Part shown: positions 1-8,785 of the stretch, piece after piece
Position numbering within the stretch: position 1 is the first letter of the stretch
Layout of the letters: each line of letters begins with the position of its first letter
Assembly (NCBI RefSeq): GCF_014298075.1
Contig: NZ_CP060418.1
Span: 5,240,725 to 5,304,724, forward strand
Direction: 5' to 3'
DNA length: 64,000 nt
From: Enterobacter sp. JUb54
GTDB taxonomy: Bacteria > Pseudomonadota > Gammaproteobacteria > Enterobacterales > Enterobacteriaceae
Notes under the pieces: generated by a model
What the model saw: only the letters and a program-made list of their open reading frames with translations
Told to the model about the DNA's origin: nothing
The model's database searches: none
Translations under genes and position numbers: made by a program

Positions 1-909
1 CTTAACGACGGCAGCCTTAACATTCGACAACTACAGGTTTTTGAGGCGGTGGCCCGCCTTGAGAGCTACAGCCGGGCCCAGCAGGAGTTGGGGATTTCGG
101 TATCGGCGATCAGCAACGCCATGTCCCAGCTGGAGACGCAGCTCGGGTTCAGCCTGTGTCAGCGCGGGCGCGGGGGCTTTGCCCTGACCGAGAAAGGTCA
201 GCAGTTTTTACAGCAGGCGATTCGGGTGCTCAGCGAGCTGAACGAGCTGGAGCGCCAGTCGTCGCTGCTGAAGGGCGAACACAGCGGCACCATTTGCATC
301 TCGACGCTGGACTCGATCGAAACCGAAACCGCGCTGTCGCTGCCGGTGGTGCTGCGCAGCTTCAGCGATAAGTTTCCCCATGTGCATATCAAGCTGATTA
401 TCCGCACTCCGGCGGAGCAGCTGAACGGCGTGCTGAACAACCATATTGATTTGGCGATCGGCAGTTATAACTCCCAGGTGCATAACATCATCAGCGAACC
501 GCTGTACCGCGAGCAGCACTGGCTCTACTGCAGCGACCTGCATCCGATGTTCTTCAGCCGCCAGCTCGATAAAGACCAGATCAGCCAGTGTCCGCTGGTG
601 ACCCGCAGCTACTGGAATACCAGCGACCTGCGCCGCCGTGGCTTTAGTAAAGGCAGCGCCACCGTCGAAACCGTCGACGCACAACTGCTGCTGATCCTGT
701 CGGGGAAATATATCGGTTATCTTCCCGAGCACTATGCCTGGCCGTGGATCAAAGAGAACCGGCTGCGGGTGCTGCTGCCCAACGAGTTTGGCTTCCAGTC
801 GCCGTTCTCGGCAATCTGCAAGCGCGGGCGCAGCAACGAGCCGTATCTGAAAGAGTTTCGTAATTTACTGAAGAAGAACACGGTGGCCAGGCCGAAGTGG
901 AACTACTAG
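1..909 (+). CDS. LysR-family transcriptional regulator (5' end outside window)
   Basis: The reading frame is already open at base 1, so the true start lies upstream. The GTG at 49 is internal to the helix-turn-helix. The visible N-terminus has the LysR winged-HTH pattern (RQLQVFEAVARLESYSRAQQ, then a recognition helix around VSAISNAMSQLE). The rest fits the LysR substrate-binding fold of two alternating alpha/beta lobes. LysR proteins bind DNA as tetramers and respond to small ligands; the ligand here cannot be read. It ends about 60 bases before a strong terminator hairpin. No target gene is evident on the right side, because the next supported operon runs the other way, so its partner is probably to the left of the window. 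Confidence 0.85.
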   Translation, partial: LNDGSLNIRQLQVFEAVARLESYSRAQQELGISVSAISNAMSQLETQLGFSLCQRGRGGFALTEKGQQFLQQAIRVLSELNELERQSSLLKGEHSGTICISTLDSIETETALSLPVVLRSFSDKFPHVHIKLIIRTPAEQLNGVLNNHIDLAIGSYNSQVHNIISEPLYREQHWLYCSDLHPMFFSRQLDKDQISQCPLVTRSYWNTSDLRRRGFSKGSATVETVDAQLLLILSGKYIGYLPEHYAWPWIKENRLRVLLPNEFGFQSPFSAICKRGRSNEPYLKEFRNLLKKNTVARPKWNY

Positions 910-973
910 GCGGCGGTGACCACGGGGCTTTTTCAGCGGCAATCCGAGGGATAAACGCCACCGGAACGAGATA

Positions 974-1005
974 ATGCTGGTCACTTAAGGTGGCCAGCAT
1001 TTTTT
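974..1005 (+). terminator. Rho-independent terminator of the LysR gene
   Basis: Near-perfect stem (ATGCTGGTCAC / GTGGCCAGCAT) with a TTAAG loop, followed by a run of T. It sits 65 bases after the LysR stop codon. Confidence 0.85.
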
Positions 1006-1039
1006 ATGGTTTATCGCGGATCTGGGTTATGCCGGGTTC

Positions 1040-1440
1040 CTATGCTTTCATTTTGCCACTGAAAAAGCCCCCAGCCATGATACCGCGACGGGACAGCCTC
1101 GGGATGGCAGCGCGGGGTTAGGCGCATCAAGAAAACGGGCGGGAACGCAGGCGCGCATCCAGGACTGACGGCCTGGATGGCCGTCAGAGGGCAGGTCGAG
1201 ACAGGGATGTCGAGTCCGGCCCGGTCCGCCAGATGAAGCCGGAGTGGAGCATACCGCGTAGCGGCCGTTTTCAGCGCAATGCCGGGGGTCATGGGGGGCG
1301 AGCGAAACGCCCCCCATGCCGTTCACCCGCGGAGGGGGTGAGAAAAGTACTGGATTCACCGTGAACGGAGCATTCCACGAAAGTGAACGGACTACTCCAC
1401 GTAACCCACAGCATTACCCCAGAATGAGGGCATTTTATTT
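1040..1440. other. GC-rich, hairpin-dense non-coding stretch
   Basis: The 910-1458 gap holds no gene I can support. From about 1040 to 1330 it is GC-rich with several stems: a perfect 9-base stem CTGACGGCC/GGCCGTCAG near 1166-1188, GACA/TGTC near 1200-1212, and GGGGGGCG/CGCCCCCC near 1291-1315. Reverse-strand frames across it are open but lack ribosome-binding sites and read like arginine/proline-rich shadow frames. It could be a structured RNA or the remnant of a phage immunity region. I do not recognise the family. Confidence 0.4.
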
Positions 1441-1458
1441 AAGGCATAACGCGATGAG

Positions 1459-1641
1459 CTATTCATTCCTTGCAGAGCGGCTACGCCATTTTTTATACAG
1501 CAGCAATACCACAAACAGTATCGCGATGCTGCCGATGGGGATCGGGATATGGTTCAGGGCAAAAATAAGTTCGATCAGGGCCACTGAACCCCAGGTGATT
1601 AAGAAACGGCTGAGACGAGACGATGGCATGTTCATGTTCAT
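1459..1641 (-). CDS. Possible small membrane protein (60 aa)
   Basis: Sixty codons with one or two hydrophobic segments (about residues 12-30 and 33-48, including FALNHIPIPIGSIAILFVVL) and a basic tail (KKWRSRSAR). Its ATG overlaps the stop of a second small frame upstream in an ATGA arrangement, which could allow translational coupling. The ribosome-binding site is poor and I recognise no family. It may be a decayed fragment of a larger gene, since the whole 1.0-1.9 kb stretch looks eroded. Confidence 0.3.
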   Translation of the reverse strand: MNMNMPSSRLSRFLITWGSVALIELIFALNHIPIPIGSIAILFVVLLLYKKWRSRSARNE

Positions 1642-1757
1642 GATCGTGAGGCGAGTGATGCACCCGTCCGTTTTCGAGCGGCGTTGGTGACGGTCAGGCA
1701 GTTGTGGGATATGAACGCTATCCCAGAAAGCACGAGCATGTTGGCAGTAGTCTTCAT
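1638..1757 (-). CDS. Possible 39-aa secreted or membrane peptide, coupled to next frame
   Basis: Begins MKTTANMLVLSGIAF, a short signal-like hydrophobic start, and ends in an arginine/serine tail. Its TGA overlaps the ATG of the 60-codon frame downstream. No convincing Shine-Dalgarno and no recognised family. Bases 1758-1939, between this frame and the HAD gene, hold only a hairpin (1899-1921) without a T-run. Confidence 0.2.
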   Translation of the reverse strand: MKTTANMLVLSGIAFISHNCLTVTNAARKRTGASLASRS

Positions 1758-1939
1758 CTGTATCTTTAGTGAGCGAAGTGAGCTGTCAGCATCTTACGAG
1801 GTGAGCCCCATAATATTGATGGCAATCAGCTTGGGTCACGCTACCGGCAGGCGTTTGTGAGTGGTTTATGCTCGGTTGAGGTTAGTGGTGAGGGGAGAAT
1901 GCCAGCCGCAGGGGCTGGCATGTAGGCTATGCGGAAAGC

Positions 1940-2935
1940 TTATTTCGTCGGGCACTGCGCCGGGTCGAAGACCGTTTTCCAGTCCTGTTTCATATCGACC
2001 ACCGTCCAGCCTTTGGCTTTGGCTTCCGGCAGGGCCTCCACCAGCTTGCCGCTGGCGGGCGGATGGCTGTCGTAGGCGTACTCGCGCGCCGCATCGGTGT
2101 GGTGCACCAGCAGGCCGAAGGCTTTGTAATCCGGATTGGCGGCGGCGTATTGCAGCATCTGCAGGTCGCCATCGCTGTTACCGAAGGCGGCGACCGGGCG
2201 ATGCCCCATAAACAGATGGATCGCCACCGGCTTGTTGGCCTTATCGTCATTAAAGGCACCCTGCATGGTCTTGCGGATTTGCGTGCCGTCAGCGCTCAGG
2301 GAAAATTCGCCCAGCGCAAATGAACCGACCACCTGCTCAGGCGGGATCCCGTACATCTTCTGCGACATCACGCGCATAAAGTCGATACCGCCGCCGGAAA
2401 TGATCCAGGTTTTAAAGCCATTCTCGCGCAGATAATCAAGCAGCTGGCGCATTGGCTGATAGCCCATCTGATCGTAGCGGCAGCCAAAACGCTTATCTTT
2501 ATGCGTCTCCAGCCAGGTGGCGACCCGGCGATCGAATTCGTCGGTGGTGATCCCGCTGTGGGTTAACGCCAGCAGCTTCATCAGCCCTTTATCGCCGGCT
2601 TTCACTACGGTTTTGAGATCGTTGGTCAGCACGGCGTTGATCAGCGGGTCCTTTTTCCACTCCGGGTGCTCGGGAGCCTGACGGACAATTTCATCGAGAA
2701 TGAACTGGATCTGGAAGGTCAGCGGCGCCTCTGGCCACAGCGTGCCGTCGTTATCAAATACCACGTAGCGTTTGTCTGCCGGGATAAAATCCGGGCTACC
2801 CTGTTGCGTGGCATGCTGCACCCATTGCTCTATCGACTGTTTTGCCGCGGTGTCATTCCAGGCGGAAAGAGGGTCGGCATGGGCGGCGGTCGCGCATCCC
2901 AGCAGCAAGGCACAGGCCAGTAGGTTTTTTTTCAT
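1940..2935 (-). CDS. HAD-superfamily phosphatase, exported
   Basis: 331 residues with a clear signal peptide (MKKNLLACALLLGCATAAHA, cleavage after AHA), so the product is periplasmic; the Cys at 14 is in the hydrophobic core and not a convincing lipobox. HAD motif I is DNDGT (near residue 62), giving the nucleophile and acid/base aspartates. Motif II is the serine/threonine in WIISGGG, and motif III-IV lies in the FGNSDGDLQML stretch. These residues support phosphomonoesterase chemistry, as in phosphoserine-phosphatase-like HADs; the substrate is unknown. It is the last gene of the anSME-MoxR-Bat chain, its ATG overlapping the stop of the BatD-like gene by four bases. Confidence 0.85.
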   Translation of the reverse strand: MKKNLLACALLLGCATAAHADPLSAWNDTAAKQSIEQWVQHATQQGSPDFIPADKRYVVFDNDGTLWPEAPLTFQIQFILDEIVRQAPEHPEWKKDPLINAVLTNDLKTVVKAGDKGLMKLLALTHSGITTDEFDRRVATWLETHKDKRFGCRYDQMGYQPMRQLLDYLRENGFKTWIISGGGIDFMRVMSQKMYGIPPEQVVGSFALGEFSLSADGTQIRKTMQGAFNDDKANKPVAIHLFMGHRPVAAFGNSDGDLQMLQYAAANPDYKAFGLLVHHTDAAREYAYDSHPPASGKLVEALPEAKAKGWTVVDMKQDWKTVFDPAQCPTK

Positions 2936-3960
2936 TGTTTTCTCCTGTTCATAGGGGCTAATTCAGGGAGCGACACCGGGGACCAGAAGCGCTGCCAGCG
3001 GTGCAGCAACCAGACCAGGCTTTGGCGCAGCGGTCGACGGGCAAACCAGCCTGCGGCGGCCAGCACTATCAGTGTGAGCACAATCAGGGCTATCTGCCAT
3101 TTTTCGCCGTCGCGACGTCCTTCGAGGGCCGACTCTTTCCCGGCGGCACGCGCGCTATCGACTTTCAGAGTCTGGCCCGGCAGGGTCGCCAGCTGCCACT
3201 GCTGCTGATCGGTATCCCACCAGCGCAGCTTCACCGGCGGTAGCGTCAGGGTGCCGGCATCAGTCGGCAGATAGCGCAGCCGTTCGACGCGTATCGCGCC
3301 GTTAATTCCGCCCCGTCCGTCTTTGTCAAAGCGGTTCTCCGGCGCCAGCCGCTGGCTGCCGTCTCCGGGGATGGCATACAGGATCTGCGGGATCTGCGCC
3401 GGGAGTACGTCTTCGGCCTGGAGCGTCACCACCCGTTCGACGGCATCGCCGGCCCGCAGGGTTTTATCGTTCCCCGCATGGAACTGGGTGATGCTCTGGC
3501 TGAGAGTCAGATGACGCGCGGGCAAAAAGCGGTCAGGCTGCTCAACGCCCGGCGGCCAGGCCACAGGTTGCTCCAGCGCATCGAGATGGACGGTCACCGG
3601 CGGCTGACCGGCGGAAGTGAGCGTCAGATCCACCGCGGGCAGCCGCAGCGTACTCTGATCCCACGTCATCACCTGGCGTTCAAGGCGAATGCCGCTCCAG
3701 CTGATGCCATCTTTCTGGCGGGTAAGCAGCTGATTGGGGAGCGGAGTATTGAGCAGCGCACCATTCTGCACCGCAAAATCTGGCCATTGCGGCGGGGGAT
3801 TGAACCAGCTGTCGGTCCAGAAGGTCACGGCGACCGTGATGGGCTGGCCGGGAGCGACATGGCTGGGGGCGACAATTTCACGGCTGATATCCATCACCGC
3901 CCGGGCGGGGGATATCGCCAGCAGCAGTGCCGGGAGCAGCAGGGCTGACAGGTATCTCAT
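2932..3960 (-). CDS. BatD-like protein (oxygen-tolerance family)
   Basis: 342 residues: signal peptide (MRYLSALLLPALLLAISPARA), a long beta-rich extracytoplasmic region, and one transmembrane helix near residues 289-306 (IALIVLTLIVLAAAGWF) with a basic cytoplasmic tail. This layout matches BatD proteins, which accompany MoxR ATPases and VWA proteins in Bacteroides aerotolerance operons. In proteobacteria the exact role is not settled. It overlaps its upstream neighbour by ATGA and overlaps the downstream HAD gene similarly, so its product is likely made in proportion to the VWA pair. I assign the family from layout and context, not from a specific catalytic motif. Confidence 0.75.
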   Translation of the reverse strand: MRYLSALLLPALLLAISPARAVMDISREIVAPSHVAPGQPITVAVTFWTDSWFNPPPQWPDFAVQNGALLNTPLPNQLLTRQKDGISWSGIRLERQVMTWDQSTLRLPAVDLTLTSAGQPPVTVHLDALEQPVAWPPGVEQPDRFLPARHLTLSQSITQFHAGNDKTLRAGDAVERVVTLQAEDVLPAQIPQILYAIPGDGSQRLAPENRFDKDGRGGINGAIRVERLRYLPTDAGTLTLPPVKLRWWDTDQQQWQLATLPGQTLKVDSARAAGKESALEGRRDGEKWQIALIVLTLIVLAAAGWFARRPLRQSLVWLLHRWQRFWSPVSLPELAPMNRRKQ

Positions 3961-5474
3961 GGTGTCGTCTCCTGCGCGCCGTTGCGGTACAGACTTTCCA
4001 GCAGGCCGGAAGGGGAGACCTGAAGATTCTCAAACCACTGATTGAGCTGTGGCGCTGCGCTGTCGACGGCGCCGATATCTTTCTGCTTCACGCCTTCGCC
4101 TTTTTTCAGGTCTTTCACCACTTTATCCGGCCCGTCGTCCATATCATCGCCTTGCTCCTGCTCTCTCTCGCGCTCTTTCTGGCGCAGTTGCATAACGATC
4201 TGCGCGATTTTTTCGCGGTTATCGTGCGCCATCTTCCAGTCCGGTCGCAGGCTCAGCGCCTGGTCGTAGGTATCCAGCGCCGCCTGCCACTGCTTCTGCT
4301 GCGCCAGCGCGTTGCCGGTCCACAGCAGCGTCTCGGGGGTTTGCGGCGCGCGGCGAAATGCGCCTGTCGCGGCAGGGTAGTTTCCGGCCTGATACCAGGC
4401 TATTCCCTGCCACAGCGGGTCACGGAAATGTTCCGCCGCCTTCTGGTACTCGCCCTTTTCGAAGGCATGCTGCCCCTGAACATCCGGGCTGACCCAGGCG
4501 TCGAGCCATGCGGCTTCGCCTTGCGGAGACCAGAACAGCATCGGCAGGGTAAACAGCAGGCAGATAAGCTGGCGTCGCCAGAAAAACAGCAGCGCCAGCA
4601 TCGGTATCGCCAGCCACCAGCCGCTGTTTTTCCAGTGTAGGTCGTGGCGGGTATTATTCTGCTGGGTTATCGATTGCTGGATATGACTCTGCACCACCTG
4701 CAAATCACGGTCGTCGCTGCTGACCAGGGTCACCGGAATACCGGCATCGCGAAGATCGCTGAAACGCGCGACGTTCAGGCGGGTATCGATGCCGCGGCTG
4801 GCGTAGCGCTCCGGCAGTGGGCCGCCGGCGGCGGTGCCGGGTACCCAGATTTGCAGTGGCGCAGGGCTTTTCTTCAGCCATTCGGCGTCGGCGGCGGAGA
4901 GGGTATCGGCGACCAGAATCAGGCTACGCGGCGAGGCCGGCATATTTTTTTGCGCCAGGGCGACGGCCTGCTGCAACCCTGAGCCTGGCCCTTCGGGCAT
5001 CAGTGAGGGTTCCTGCGCATGTAAAAACAGCGAGAAGAACGGTGGATCCTGGGTCAGGGGCGTGGTGACAAACGCCTGATTGCTGTAGACCACCATGCCA
5101 TAGCGCGCGCCGGGCGAGTTCTCCATCAGCTGGCTGATTTTGCTCTGCATCCGCGCATTGCGGCTGGGGGCCAGGTCCTGGGCATACATCGCCAGGTCCT
5201 GCTGGAGGATCACCATCACGTTGCTTTCCGGGGTCAGCGCCGCCGGGTATTCACGCTGCCAGGTGGGACCGGCCAGCGCGATAACCCCCAGGGCAAACAG
5301 CCATGGCAGTACCTGGGTCAGGCGTTTCTGACGCCCGACGATCAGCGCCTGGGCGAAGGGCTTTTCCATGATCCGCTGCCAGGCGCTGGTTTGCCCCCAG
5401 GGAATAAACCACAGCCCGGCCGCGAGGATCAGTCCAAGGAGCCGCCAGGGATAGATAAAATGAAAGTCGCTCAT
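3957..5474 (-). CDS. Membrane VWA-TPR protein (BatB/BatC-like fusion)
   Basis: 505 residues. Two N-terminal membrane segments (about 10-25 and 55-70) are followed by a von Willebrand A fold (85-270), two more hydrophobic segments (about 287-320), tetratricopeptide repeats (about 335-420) and a charged, glutamate/lysine-rich tail. It looks like BatB and BatC joined in one chain. The metal-binding MIDAS DxSxS is not kept: the equivalent site reads VILQQDLAMYA (Q91, D93, A95). The VWA is therefore probably a scaffold without metal-dependent ligand binding. TPRs suggest a partner protein. Start chosen because ATGA overlaps the preceding BatA stop. Confidence 0.8.
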   Translation of the reverse strand: MSDFHFIYPWRLLGLILAAGLWFIPWGQTSAWQRIMEKPFAQALIVGRQKRLTQVLPWLFALGVIALAGPTWQREYPAALTPESNVMVILQQDLAMYAQDLAPSRNARMQSKISQLMENSPGARYGMVVYSNQAFVTTPLTQDPPFFSLFLHAQEPSLMPEGPGSGLQQAVALAQKNMPASPRSLILVADTLSAADAEWLKKSPAPLQIWVPGTAAGGPLPERYASRGIDTRLNVARFSDLRDAGIPVTLVSSDDRDLQVVQSHIQQSITQQNNTRHDLHWKNSGWWLAIPMLALLFFWRRQLICLLFTLPMLFWSPQGEAAWLDAWVSPDVQGQHAFEKGEYQKAAEHFRDPLWQGIAWYQAGNYPAATGAFRRAPQTPETLLWTGNALAQQKQWQAALDTYDQALSLRPDWKMAHDNREKIAQIVMQLRQKEREREQEQGDDMDDGPDKVVKDLKKGEGVKQKDIGAVDSAAPQLNQWFENLQVSPSGLLESLYRNGAQETTP

Positions 5475-6448
5475 CGGCGTTTCTCCGCAATCAGTCGGCC
5501 CACTGCCAGCCCCAGCAGAATCAACATCGCCAGCCCCATCGGCCAGGCAAACAGCGGCAGATGCCAGGACCAGCCGATGCTTTTCACCTGCACCGGCGTG
5601 ATGGCGTCAATTTCCGACCAGACGCTGTCGAGGGCGGCGCCGGAGTTCGCGGCGGTCCAGGATTTGCCGCCGGTGGTGCTGGCGATGGTTTGCAGCAGCG
5701 GCAGATCGACTTTGTCGTCACCCTGGCTTTGCAGGTCGCCGAAGGCGATCGTGTGCACCTGCACATGGTGCGCTGCTGCCAGTTGGGCGGCGAGGGCAGG
5801 AGAGAGCTGCGAGGCGGTGTCGTTGCCATCGGTCAGCAGGATGGCCAGCTTGCTGGCCTCTTTATTCTGGCTTTGATCGAGCATCTTAACCGCCACGCCC
5901 AGCGCGTCGCCGATGGCGGTCTGCTGACCAATCATGCCCGGTGCCAGCTGGTTGATACGCATATTCAGCGCCTGTTTATCTTCACTCACTGGCGCAAACG
6001 GCCAGGCGGAGCTGGCGAAAATCACCATCCCGATACGGTCGGACTGACGCGCGGCGACAAACTTGCGCACCGATGCCTGCACCGCCTGCAAACGGGTTAT
6101 TCCGCCCGCCACGTCGTTCTTTTCCATCGAGCCGGAGACGTCGAGGATCAGCACCATATCGCGCATCGGTTTTTGAATATGCTGCGGCGGAGCAAGGTAT
6201 TCCGGGCGCGCCAGCGCACAGACCAGCAGCGCCCACGTCAGCCAGAACAACGCGCCGCGCAGCCAGCCTTCGCGCACCGGCTGGCTGTCGAGCTGCAGAT
6301 CGTTGATAAGCTCTGGCAGGAACGGGACGCGCACGTGGGATTTTTGCGGCTTTTCCTGCGGCATCAGGTAGCGGCTAAGCAGCGGCAGCAATAGCAGCAG
6401 CCATGCCCAGGGCCAGGCAAAATCGATCCGTGATAGTAATTCAGACAT
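5471..6448 (-). CDS. Membrane VWA protein (BatA-like)
   Basis: 325 residues with hydrophobic segments near 12-28, 65-80 and 295-318 flanking a von Willebrand A domain. The MIDAS motif is intact: LILDVSGSM, with D103, S105 and S107, and later a TDGND loop supplies the fourth ligand region. VWA proteins of this kind are membrane-anchored partners of MoxR ATPases, thought to hold a client protein while the ATPase remodels it. Its start lies inside the end of the DUF4381 gene (eight-base overlap) and its stop overlaps the next VWA gene by four bases. Confidence 0.85.
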   Translation of the reverse strand: MSELLSRIDFAWPWAWLLLLLPLLSRYLMPQEKPQKSHVRVPFLPELINDLQLDSQPVREGWLRGALFWLTWALLVCALARPEYLAPPQHIQKPMRDMVLILDVSGSMEKNDVAGGITRLQAVQASVRKFVAARQSDRIGMVIFASSAWPFAPVSEDKQALNMRINQLAPGMIGQQTAIGDALGVAVKMLDQSQNKEASKLAILLTDGNDTASQLSPALAAQLAAAHHVQVHTIAFGDLQSQGDDKVDLPLLQTIASTTGGKSWTAANSGAALDSVWSEIDAITPVQVKSIGWSWHLPLFAWPMGLAMLILLGLAVGRLIAEKRR

Positions 6449-6881
6449 CAGGCAACTCCTTCAGCCAGCGGGTCAGTTGCTGGCGTAATCGCGATGCCTG
6501 TTCGCTCTCGAGACGGTTATCGCGCTGGCAGTACTTCAGGCACAGGGTCTGTTGCAGATCCGCTTCGAGCGGCAGCTGATCCAGCAGTGATTCCGGGGTC
6601 AGGCTGTGGCTCACCACGTTACGCGGCTGATGTACCAGCTGGATCTGTTTGATCAACGCCATCCAGCCGTCAACGGAGTGGGGGAGAGCAAACGCGGCGA
6701 GCGCTTCACGCCGCCAGCGGTTACGGCGCCAGCGCGCGAGGCGAAAAAAGAGGTAAATGGCCAGCGCCGCCAGCAGCAGTGCGCCCAGCACCAGCCAGCC
6801 CGGCGGCAGTGGAAACCAGGAGACCGACGGGGGCAGCGCCGGATGTAACAGCGCGGGCACGGTAAAACCTTTCTCGAGCAT
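6441..6881 (-). CDS. DUF4381 membrane protein
   Basis: 146 residues: one transmembrane helix (about 28-47, LVLGALLLAALAIYLFF), a very basic segment just inside the membrane (RLARWRRNRWRRE), then a helical cytoplasmic domain. DUF4381 proteins sit between DUF58 and VWA genes in MoxR clusters, as here. No biochemical function is established. The ATG abuts the TAG of the DUF58 gene with no spacer, so translation almost certainly depends on the upstream gene. Confidence 0.8.
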   Translation of the reverse strand: MLEKGFTVPALLHPALPPSVSWFPLPPGWLVLGALLLAALAIYLFFRLARWRRNRWRREALAAFALPHSVDGWMALIKQIQLVHQPRNVVSHSLTPESLLDQLPLEADLQQTLCLKYCQRDNRLESEQASRLRQQLTRWLKELPDV

Positions 6882-7787
6882 CTAGATACCCTTTTGTAAC
6901 TGCTTTATCAGGTCCTGCGTCACCACCAGATGATTCACCTTAATGCCCAGACGCGTCAGGCGGCTTTGCTGACGGGCCAGGCGGGCGGTGATGCTCTGTT
7001 CAATGTCTGCTTTCATGCCAGGGGAGAGCGTAAAGGCCGCCTCATTTCCCTGATAGCTCGCGGCCAGCGAGCCAGATGCGGGCAGATGCAGGTGCAGATC
7101 GTCGAGGATCACAAAGGCGCTGACTTCGCAGCGGCGGCGCAGTCCCGCCAGCAGCGCATCGCAGTTTTTATTCAGATCGTGAAAATCGCTCAGTACCGCC
7201 ACCCATGCGCCGTTGGGGATCGCCGTACTGGCGCGCTGCAGGGCATCGGCGAGGGACACCGTCGCCACAGGCTCGGTGGGATACTGCGCCGGCAGAAGCT
7301 GGTTGTAATGCAGGAGATCGTCGAGGATCGCATTCAGCGTGGTGCGCGGCGAGCGGCATTTCTGTAACGCTATCGCGGTATCGTTGAAGGTCAGGCTGCC
7401 GATGCGATCGCCATCATGAAAGCTGCGCCAGGCGAGCAGCGCCGCGGTTTTGGCGGCAACGACGGATTTGGTCTGCCCGCGGGTGGCGAAATACATGTCG
7501 AGCCGCTGATCGACCAGCAAAAAGACCGGGCGCTCGCGCTCTTCGTTATAGAGACGTATCCACGGGGAACGCAGACGGGCCGTGGCCTGCCAGTCAATCA
7601 GCCGCACGTCGTCTCCCGGCTGGTAGCGTCGCAGGCTGTCGAAATTAAGCCCGCGCCCCTGCTGTTTTGAGGTGCGCTCGCCCGCCAGCGCACCGGGCGG
7701 GATCTGCCCCGGCGGGTTGGCGATCAGCCGTGCGTCGTTGATCAGCGCGAGCAGCGTCTGCCGATCGACGCTGAGAGGCGTGTTCAT
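6882..7787 (-). CDS. DUF58 protein of a MoxR-VWA system
   Basis: 301 residues. The central signature GRGLNFDSLRRYQPGDDVRLIDWQ and, later, RPVFLLVDQRLDMYF belong to DUF58 proteins, which carry a degenerate VWA-like fold and nearly always accompany MoxR ATPases. The ATG at 7787 overlaps the MoxR stop as TGATG; a GTG one codon upstream is possible. Likely role, from family context: adaptor linking the AAA+ ATPase to the membrane VWA proteins encoded downstream. No membrane segment is visible, so it should be cytoplasmic. Confidence 0.85.
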   Translation of the reverse strand: MNTPLSVDRQTLLALINDARLIANPPGQIPPGALAGERTSKQQGRGLNFDSLRRYQPGDDVRLIDWQATARLRSPWIRLYNEERERPVFLLVDQRLDMYFATRGQTKSVVAAKTAALLAWRSFHDGDRIGSLTFNDTAIALQKCRSPRTTLNAILDDLLHYNQLLPAQYPTEPVATVSLADALQRASTAIPNGAWVAVLSDFHDLNKNCDALLAGLRRRCEVSAFVILDDLHLHLPASGSLAASYQGNEAAFTLSPGMKADIEQSITARLARQQSRLTRLGIKVNHLVVTQDLIKQLQKGI

Positions 7788-8785
7788 CACGCCACCACTG
7801 CATCAAGCAGCATCGTCACCACGTCGTCGGCGCTGCGGTTATCGGCGTTCGCCTGATAGCTCAGCATCAGACGATGGCGGATCACCGCCGGGGCGATCCG
7901 GCGGATATCCTCCGGCTGTACCGCATCCCGGCCTTCCAGCCACGCGTGGGCACGGCCGCAACGCTCCAGCGCCAGCGTCCCGCGCGGGCTGACGCCAATA
8001 TTGATGTAGCTCGCCAGGGTTTCGCTGATGTTCTGCGGATGGCGGGTGGCATCAATCAGATTGACGATGTACTCCTCCACGGTGGGCGCGACGTACACGG
8101 TGGAAATCTCCTGCCAGCTGGTGGCGATCTCCTGCTGCGACAGGGTCAGGGTTGCTTCAGCGCTGGCGCTGTCCTGGTGAGTCAGGGCCTGATATTTGGC
8201 CTGCTGTTCGGCACGCACCAGCTGCATGACCTGTTGCTCCTGGGCTTTAGAAGGGTAGTCGACCAGAATTTTCATCAGGAAGCGGTCAAGCTGGGCTTCC
8301 GGCAGCGGCCAGGTGCCTTCCTGATCCACCGGGTTTTGTGTCGCGAGCACCATAAACACGCCGGGAAGATCCCAGCTTTTGCCGGCGACGGTGACGTGGC
8401 GCTCTTCCATGGCCTCCAGCAGGGCTGACTGGACGCGGGCGGAGGCGCGGTTAATCTCATCGGCGAGGATAATGTTGCCAAACACCGGGCCGGGGCGGAA
8501 GCGGAACTGGTCCTCTTCGCGGGTGGCATTTTGCTGGTAGATCTCACTGCCGGTGATGTCCGACGGCAGCAGGTCCGGGGTGAACTGAATGCGGCGAAAT
8601 TCCCCTTCCACGTGGCGCGCCAGCTCACGTACCGCTCGGGTTTTCGCGAGGCCGGGCAGCCCTTCCAGCAGGACGTGACCGTCGCAGAGCAGGGCGATCA
8701 GCAGCATGCGTACCAGCTCTTCCTGGCCCAGTACCTGAGTGTTCATGCGCTGTTCAAGCTGAAGCAGTTTGTCTCTGCTGTTCAT
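7787..8785 (-). CDS. MoxR-family AAA+ ATPase
   Basis: 332 residues, the typical MoxR length. Walker A reads GLPGLAKTR (near residues 39-47), Walker B is ILADEINRA, the sensor-type segment is MVLATQNPVDQEGTWPLPEAQLDRF, and an arginine-finger and lid domain follow. MoxR ATPases are chaperone-like machines that help mature or activate enzymes, often metalloenzymes. Here the gene follows a sulfatase-maturating enzyme by a four-base ATGA overlap and precedes DUF58, DUF4381 and VWA genes. This raises the possibility that its client belongs to the sulfatase pathway; that link is inference. Confidence 0.92.
   Translation of the reverse strand: MNSRDKLLQLEQRMNTQVLGQEELVRMLLIALLCDGHVLLEGLPGLAKTRAVRELARHVEGEFRRIQFTPDLLPSDITGSEIYQQNATREEDQFRFRPGPVFGNIILADEINRASARVQSALLEAMEERHVTVAGKSWDLPGVFMVLATQNPVDQEGTWPLPEAQLDRFLMKILVDYPSKAQEQQVMQLVRAEQQAKYQALTHQDSASAEATLTLSQQEIATSWQEISTVYVAPTVEEYIVNLIDATRHPQNISETLASYINIGVSPRGTLALERCGRAHAWLEGRDAVQPEDIRRIAPAVIRHRLMLSYQANADNRSADDVVTMLLDAVVA

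Noticed and set aside
198..1000. Several reverse-strand frames over the LysR gene
   Set aside because: Shadow frames of a well-supported gene in GC-rich DNA.
1011..1359. Overlapping reverse frames of 93 and 103 codons in the GC-rich stretch
   Set aside because: Arginine/proline-rich shadow-type composition, no start signals, and the two frames overlap each other.
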